Shown one piece after another: positions 7,302 through 10,521 of a DNA stretch of 10,521 bases. The DNA comes from Candidatus Pullichristensenella stercoripullorum (GTDB taxonomy: Bacteria; Bacillota; Clostridia; Christensenellales; Aristaeellaceae). The translations under genes were made by a program, and so were the position numbers. The stretch lies in NCBI GenBank assembly GCA_018712885.1, contig DVGE01000057.1:1-10521 (forward strand), given 5' to 3'. Below the pieces are notes generated by a model, which was given only the letters and a program-made list of their open reading frames with translations, made no database searches and was not told the DNA's origin. Position 1 is the stretch's first letter, and each line of letters begins with the position of its first letter.

Positions 7302-8480
7302 ATGAAATTCACCGAGGACGTATTCGCCGCCCATATGCGGCCAATCACCGGCTCCGCCATCCGCGAGATTTTCAAGCTGTTGGGCAAGCCCGGCATGATC
7401 TCCTTCGCCGGCGGCAACCCCTCCAACGCAGCCCTCGAGCCGCAGGTCATTTCCGAACTGGCCGTGGAAGTGCTGGCAAAGTACGGCACCACGCTTTTGC
7501 AGTACGGCGCCACCGAGGGCTTTGCCCCCTTCATCGAGAGCGCGGGCGAGTTCCTCTCCGAAGTCGGCCTCCACGCCGGCCCCGGCGAATTGCTGCCCGT
7601 GCAGGGCGGCACGCAGGGCTTTGACCTGCTCGTCAAGGCGCTGGTCGAGCCGGGCGACGTCATCCTCGCCGAAGACCCCACCTTCCTGGGCGCTCTGCAG
7701 GCCATGCGCACCTACAACGCCCGCGTCATCCCCGTGGCCACGGATGAAAACGGCGTCATCCCCGAGGATGTCGAGAAAAAGATCAAAAAATACAGCCCGA
7801 AGCTGATGTACATCATCCCCAGCTTCCAGAACCCCACCGGCGTGACCCTCTCGCTGGAGCGCCGCAAGGCCATGGCTCATCTCGCCTGCGAATACGGCGT
7901 GGTCCTGGCCGAGGACGACCCCTACCGCGATTTGCGCTATGCGGGCGAGGCGCTGCCCGCCATCAAGGCTTTCGACGAAGAGGGCTGGGTGGTCTACCTC
8001 TCCAGCTTCTCCAAGTACGTCTCCCCCGGCATGCGCCTGGGCGCGGCGGTGGGCAACAAAATGCTCATCCGCAAGATGACCATCGGCAAGCAGTCAACGG
8101 ACGTGCACTCCCCGCTGCTCGTGCAGGCCATCATCGACGCCTACCTGCGTAAGGGCCTGATGCCCGGCCACCTGAAGCGCATCTGCGGCGACTACAAAAA
8201 GCAGCTGGACGCCATGCTGGAGGGCTTCAAGTACCTGCCCGCGGGCACGCGCCACACCGTTCCCGAAGGCGGCCTCTTCGTCTGGGCCGAGCTTCCCGAG
8301 GGCATGGACGCCAGGGCGCTGCTGGACAGGTGCGTGGAAAACAACGTCGCCTACGTCCCCGGCACCTTCTTCTACGTGGAGGGCGGCCACGAAAATACCA
8401 TGCGCCTGAACTTCTCCAACGCCACCATTGAGGACATCGACAAGGGCATGCACGCGCTGGGCGTGGCATTGGCCCAATAA
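7302..8480 (+). CDS. PLP-dependent aminotransferase, class I/II (LysN/aromatic aminotransferase-like)
   Basis: This 392-residue cytoplasmic enzyme transfers amino groups between amino acids and 2-oxo acids using pyridoxal phosphate. Fold-type I landmarks are FAGGNPSNAALEP (35-47), QYGATEGF (67-74), VQGGTQGFDLL (100-110, the PLP-phosphate region), PSFQNPTGVTLS (173-184) with Asn177, EDDPYRDLRY (204-213) with the ring-nitrogen Asp205 and Tyr208, SSFSKYVSPGMRLG (234-247) with Schiff-base Lys238, and MRLNFS (367-372) with carboxylate-binding Arg368. The overall pattern resembles 2-aminoadipate/aromatic aminotransferases (LysN, archaeal AroAT) and the C-terminal domain of MocR regulators, but there is no N-terminal DNA-binding domain. 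Substrate cannot be fixed by sequence. The tyrosine T-box upstream and tyrS 15 bases downstream favour tyrosine or other aromatic substrates (inference). The ATG is set by TAAGGAGG (7288-7295), 6 bases upstream. Expression should rise when tRNA-Tyr is uncharged. Confidence 0.92.
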   Translation: MKFTEDVFAAHMRPITGSAIREIFKLLGKPGMISFAGGNPSNAALEPQVISELAVEVLAKYGTTLLQYGATEGFAPFIESAGEFLSEVGLHAGPGELLPVQGGTQGFDLLVKALVEPGDVILAEDPTFLGALQAMRTYNARVIPVATDENGVIPEDVEKKIKKYSPKLMYIIPSFQNPTGVTLSLERRKAMAHLACEYGVVLAEDDPYRDLRYAGEALPAIKAFDEEGWVVYLSSFSKYVSPGMRLGAAVGNKMLIRKMTIGKQSTDVHSPLLVQAIIDAYLRKGLMPGHLKRICGDYKKQLDAMLEGFKYLPAGTRHTVPEGGLFVWAELPEGMDARALLDRCVENNVAYVPGTFFYVEGGHENTMRLNFSNATIEDIDKGMHALGVALAQ

Positions 8481-8495
8481 CAGGAGGATATACCG

Positions 8496-9728
8496 TTGAA
8501 CGCACTGGACATCTTGAAAGAGCGCGGCTTTATCGCCCAGGTCACCTTTGAGGACGAGCTTTACAAGGCCTTCGACGAGGGCATGGTCACCTTCTACACC
8601 GGCTTTGACCCCACCGCCGACAGCCTGCACATCGGCCACTACATCCCCATCATGGCCATGGCGCATCTGCAGCGCGCCGGCCATCGCCCCATCGCCCTGA
8701 TGGGCGGCGGCACGGGCATGATCGGCGACCCCTCCGGCAAGAGCGACCTGCGCAAGATGATGACCGTGGAGACCGTCGACCACAACGTCTCCTGCATCAA
8801 AAAGCAGATGGCGAAGTTCCTCGATTTCGATTCCGGCCGCGAGAACGCCGCCATCATCGCCAACAACGCCGACTGGCTGCGCAGCCTCAACTACATCGAC
8901 TTTTTGCGCGAAGTCGGCTCGCTGTTCTCCGTTAACCGCATGCTCACCGCCGAGTGCTATAAGCAGCGCATGGAGCGGGGGCTCACCTTCCTCGAGTTCA
9001 ACTACATGATCATGCAGTCCTACGACTTCCTCGAGCTGTTCAAGCGCTACGGCTGCACGCTGCAGGCCGGCGGCGACGACCAGTGGTCGAACATGCTCTC
9101 CGGCGCGGACCTCATCCGCCGCAAGGAGCAAAAGCCCGCCTTCGCCCTCACCTTCAAGCTGCTTTTGACGTCCGACGGCCGCAAGATGGGCAAGACGGAA
9201 AAGGGCGCGCTCTGGCTCGACCCTGACCGCACCTCGCCCTACGAGTTCTACCAGTACTGGCGCAACGTCGACGACGCGGACGTGGAAAAGTGCCTGGCGC
9301 TTCTCACCTTCCTGCCCATGGACGAAGTGCGCCGCCTCGGCGCGCTCAAGGACGCGGCCATCAACGAGGCCAAGCGCGTGCTGGCCTTTGAGGTCACCAA
9401 ACTCATCCACGGCGAGGAAGAGGCCGTCAAGGCCCGCGACGCGGCCGAGGCTCTCTTTGGCGGCGGCGCCATGGGCGGCAGCGTGCCCACCACCGCGCTC
9501 ACGGCGGCGGAACTGGCGGAAGAAAACCGCCTCGTGGCGCTGCTTGCCCGCGCCGGCCTGTGCAAGTCCAACGGCGAGGCGCGCAAGGCTATCCAGCAGG
9601 GCGGCGTCACCGTCAACGACGAAAAGGTCACGGACGTGGACTTCCGCTTCACCCCCGAGATGCTTTCCGGCGAAGGCGCGCTGGTGCGCAAGGGCAAGAA
9701 GAGCTACCATCGCTTCAAGCTGGCCTGA
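8496..9728 (+). CDS. tyrS: Tyrosyl-tRNA synthetase
   Basis: TyrRS charges tRNA-Tyr with tyrosine in the cytoplasm. The 410-residue protein is a class I synthetase. It shows FYTGFDPTADSLHIGH (33-48) with the HIGH signature at 45-48, GGGTGMIGDPSGK (70-82), NYMIMQSYDF (169-178) with tyrosine-binding Tyr170, Gln174 and Asp177 in the expected pattern, QAGGDDQW (190-197), and the KMSKS-equivalent KMGKT (230-234). A C-terminal S4 RNA-binding domain follows (about 343-408, including ARAGLCKSNGEARKAIQQGG at 351-370 and VTVNDEKV at 371-378). All expected catalytic motifs are present. The start is TTG at 8496, 15 bases after the aminotransferase stop, with AGGAGG (8482-8487) 8 bases upstream; the next in-frame Met would cut into the N-terminal part. 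It shares the T-box leader through the aminotransferase gene. An acidic QAGGDDQW replaces the more usual GSDQW, a minor variation. Confidence 0.97.
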   Translation: MNALDILKERGFIAQVTFEDELYKAFDEGMVTFYTGFDPTADSLHIGHYIPIMAMAHLQRAGHRPIALMGGGTGMIGDPSGKSDLRKMMTVETVDHNVSCIKKQMAKFLDFDSGRENAAIIANNADWLRSLNYIDFLREVGSLFSVNRMLTAECYKQRMERGLTFLEFNYMIMQSYDFLELFKRYGCTLQAGGDDQWSNMLSGADLIRRKEQKPAFALTFKLLLTSDGRKMGKTEKGALWLDPDRTSPYEFYQYWRNVDDADVEKCLALLTFLPMDEVRRLGALKDAAINEAKRVLAFEVTKLIHGEEEAVKARDAAEALFGGGAMGGSVPTTALTAAELAEENRLVALLARAGLCKSNGEARKAIQQGGVTVNDEKVTDVDFRFTPEMLSGEGALVRKGKKSYHRFKLA

Positions 9729-9737
9729 TGCAACATT

Positions 9738-9775
9738 GCCCGCGGCGTCCTGCCGCGGGCGATCGCCGTATTTTT
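9738..9775 (+). terminator. Probable intrinsic terminator after tyrS
   Basis: GCCCGCGGC (9738-9746) and GCCGCGGGC (9752-9760) form a perfect 9-bp stem with a 5-base loop, 10 bases after the tyrS stop codon. The T-run (TTTTT, 9771-9775) starts 10 bases beyond the stem, further than in a classic terminator, so termination may be partial. Since no clear promoter precedes the next gene, read-through may supply it. Confidence 0.6.
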
Positions 9776-9794
9776 GAAAGACGCGGAGGCGCGC

Positions 9795-10442
9795 ATGAAG
9801 CCATACAAGACGCTCGTTTCCCGCGCGGACGCGGAGTTCATCATCAACAGATCGCGCTTCATCGGCCACGGCAAGCCCGTGGAGACGGAGGAGGAGGCGC
9901 TCGCCTTCCTCGCCGAGATGCGCGAGACCTACAAGGACGCCACCCACAACTGCTACGCCTACATCGTCGGCGCCAACATGGGCGTGATGCGCTATTCGGA
10001 CGACGGCGAACCCGGCGGCACTGCCGGCATGCCCATTATCGAAGTGCTCAAAGCCCGGGAGGTGACCAACTGCTGCGTGGTGGTGACGCGCTACTTCGGC
10101 GGCGTCCTCCTCGGCGCGGGCGGGCTGGTGCGCGCCTATTCGCGCGGCGCGGCGGAGGCCGTCAACGCCTGCGGCGTGGGCGTGATGCACCCCACGCTGC
10201 GCGTCCTCGTGGATGTGCCGTACCCGCTTTTGAGCAGGGTGGAGTTTTTCCTGAAAACCGCCCCGGTGATCGTCGAGGACAAGGCGTTTGCCGAGCAGGT
10301 GACGCTGACGCTGCTCGTGCGCGAAGCGGACGCCGCCGCGCTGGAGGCGGCTCTCGTCGACCTGTCCGAGGGCGTGCTGGAGCCGGTGCGCTTCGACGAG
10401 TTCTATCACCCCTGGCCGGAGGCGGACGATACGCCGCGTTAA
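9795..10442 (+). CDS. yigZ: YigZ/IMPACT family protein (UPF0029 + DUF1949)
   Basis: This 215-residue protein matches the bacterial YigZ/YvyE family in length and motifs. The N-terminal IMPACT domain (about 15-125) carries RSRFIGHG (19-26), ATHNCYAYIVG (49-59), SDDGEPGGTAGMPI (68-81) and VVVTRYFGGVLLGAGGLVRA (95-114). The C-terminal ferredoxin-like DUF1949 domain (about 135-200) follows. Eukaryotic IMPACT regulates the eIF2 kinase GCN2. The bacterial role is unresolved, with proposed links to translation or RNA binding. The ATG at 9795 is favoured because GGAGG (9785-9789) lies 5 bases upstream; an in-frame TTG at 9774 has no ribosome site. The gene lies 66 bases after tyrS across a hairpin, and I find no good promoter in that gap. 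It probably depends on read-through from the tyrS operon. Confidence 0.93.
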   Translation: MKPYKTLVSRADAEFIINRSRFIGHGKPVETEEEALAFLAEMRETYKDATHNCYAYIVGANMGVMRYSDDGEPGGTAGMPIIEVLKAREVTNCCVVVTRYFGGVLLGAGGLVRAYSRGAAEAVNACGVGVMHPTLRVLVDVPYPLLSRVEFFLKTAPVIVEDKAFAEQVTLTLLVREADAAALEAALVDLSEGVLEPVRFDEFYHPWPEADDTPR

Positions 10443-10458
10443 AATAACAGTCTCCCGC

Positions 10459-10487
10459 TTGCAATGCGCCCCTTCCGGGCGTATAAT
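10459..10487 (+). promoter_or_regulatory. Promoter of a gene beyond the right edge (TTGCAA-17-TATAAT)
   Basis: TTGCAA (10459-10464) and TATAAT (10482-10487) are spaced by 17 bases; transcription should start near 10494. A GGAGGG ribosome site (10514-10519) follows, so a start codon is expected within about 10 bases past the window end. A small inverted repeat, CGCCC/GGGCG (10467-10471 with 10477-10481), fills the spacer, and AAAAT-TCC-ATTTT (10494-10506) overlaps the start region. Either might be an operator, but both are short. Confidence 0.8.
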
Positions 10488-10521
10488 GATTCCAAAATTC
10501 CATTTTCAGATACGGAGGGTC

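Noticed and set aside
8094..10409. 771-codon open frame on the minus strand
   Set aside because: It lies opposite the aminotransferase, tyrS and yigZ, all of which have strong family motifs. Its translation is a low-complexity His/Ala/Val/Gly-rich sequence typical of the complement of GC-rich codons.

Overview
The window looks like chromosomal housekeeping DNA from a high-GC Gram-positive bacterium, probably a Clostridia-type Firmicute. The reasons are a T-box leader (typical of Gram-positives), near-consensus TTGACA/TATAAT promoters, strong AAGGAGG-type ribosome sites, two TTG starts, and a GC-rich third codon position that opens long false ORFs on opposite strands. The taxon is inferred, not read directly. 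I see no insertion sequence, CRISPR array, phage gene, tRNA or rRNA.

Layout. (1) Positions 1-791, minus strand: the 5' end of an L-fucose isomerase gene (fucI) running off the left edge. (2) Positions 792-1054: a divergent regulatory region with a fucI promoter and repeated GCAAAAT elements on one side and a perfect consensus promoter for the plus-strand operon on the other. (3) Positions 1055-5345: four plus-strand genes, apparently one envelope operon. They encode a CNNM/CBS/CorC membrane protein, a membrane-anchored CapA-family protein, and two tandem paralogous secreted proteins of unknown function. A hairpin lies between the two paralogues and an intrinsic terminator follows the last one. 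(4) Positions 5484-6935: guaB (IMP dehydrogenase) with its own promoter and terminator. (5) Positions 7015-9728: a tyrosine-type T-box leader (specifier UAC, acceptor-pairing UGGU) in front of a fold-type I PLP aminotransferase and tyrS, followed by a hairpin. (6) Positions 9795-10442: a YigZ/IMPACT-family gene. (7) Positions 10459-10521: a strong promoter and ribosome site for a gene beyond the right edge.

How the parts work together. The T-box links tyrosyl-tRNA charging to synthesis of both TyrRS and an aminotransferase, which suggests, but does not prove, that the aminotransferase handles tyrosine or another aromatic amino acid. The 1055-5345 operon joins an ion-transport-like membrane protein with three exported or anchored proteins. 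The least explained genes are the two secreted paralogues at 3728-4438 and 4512-5345.
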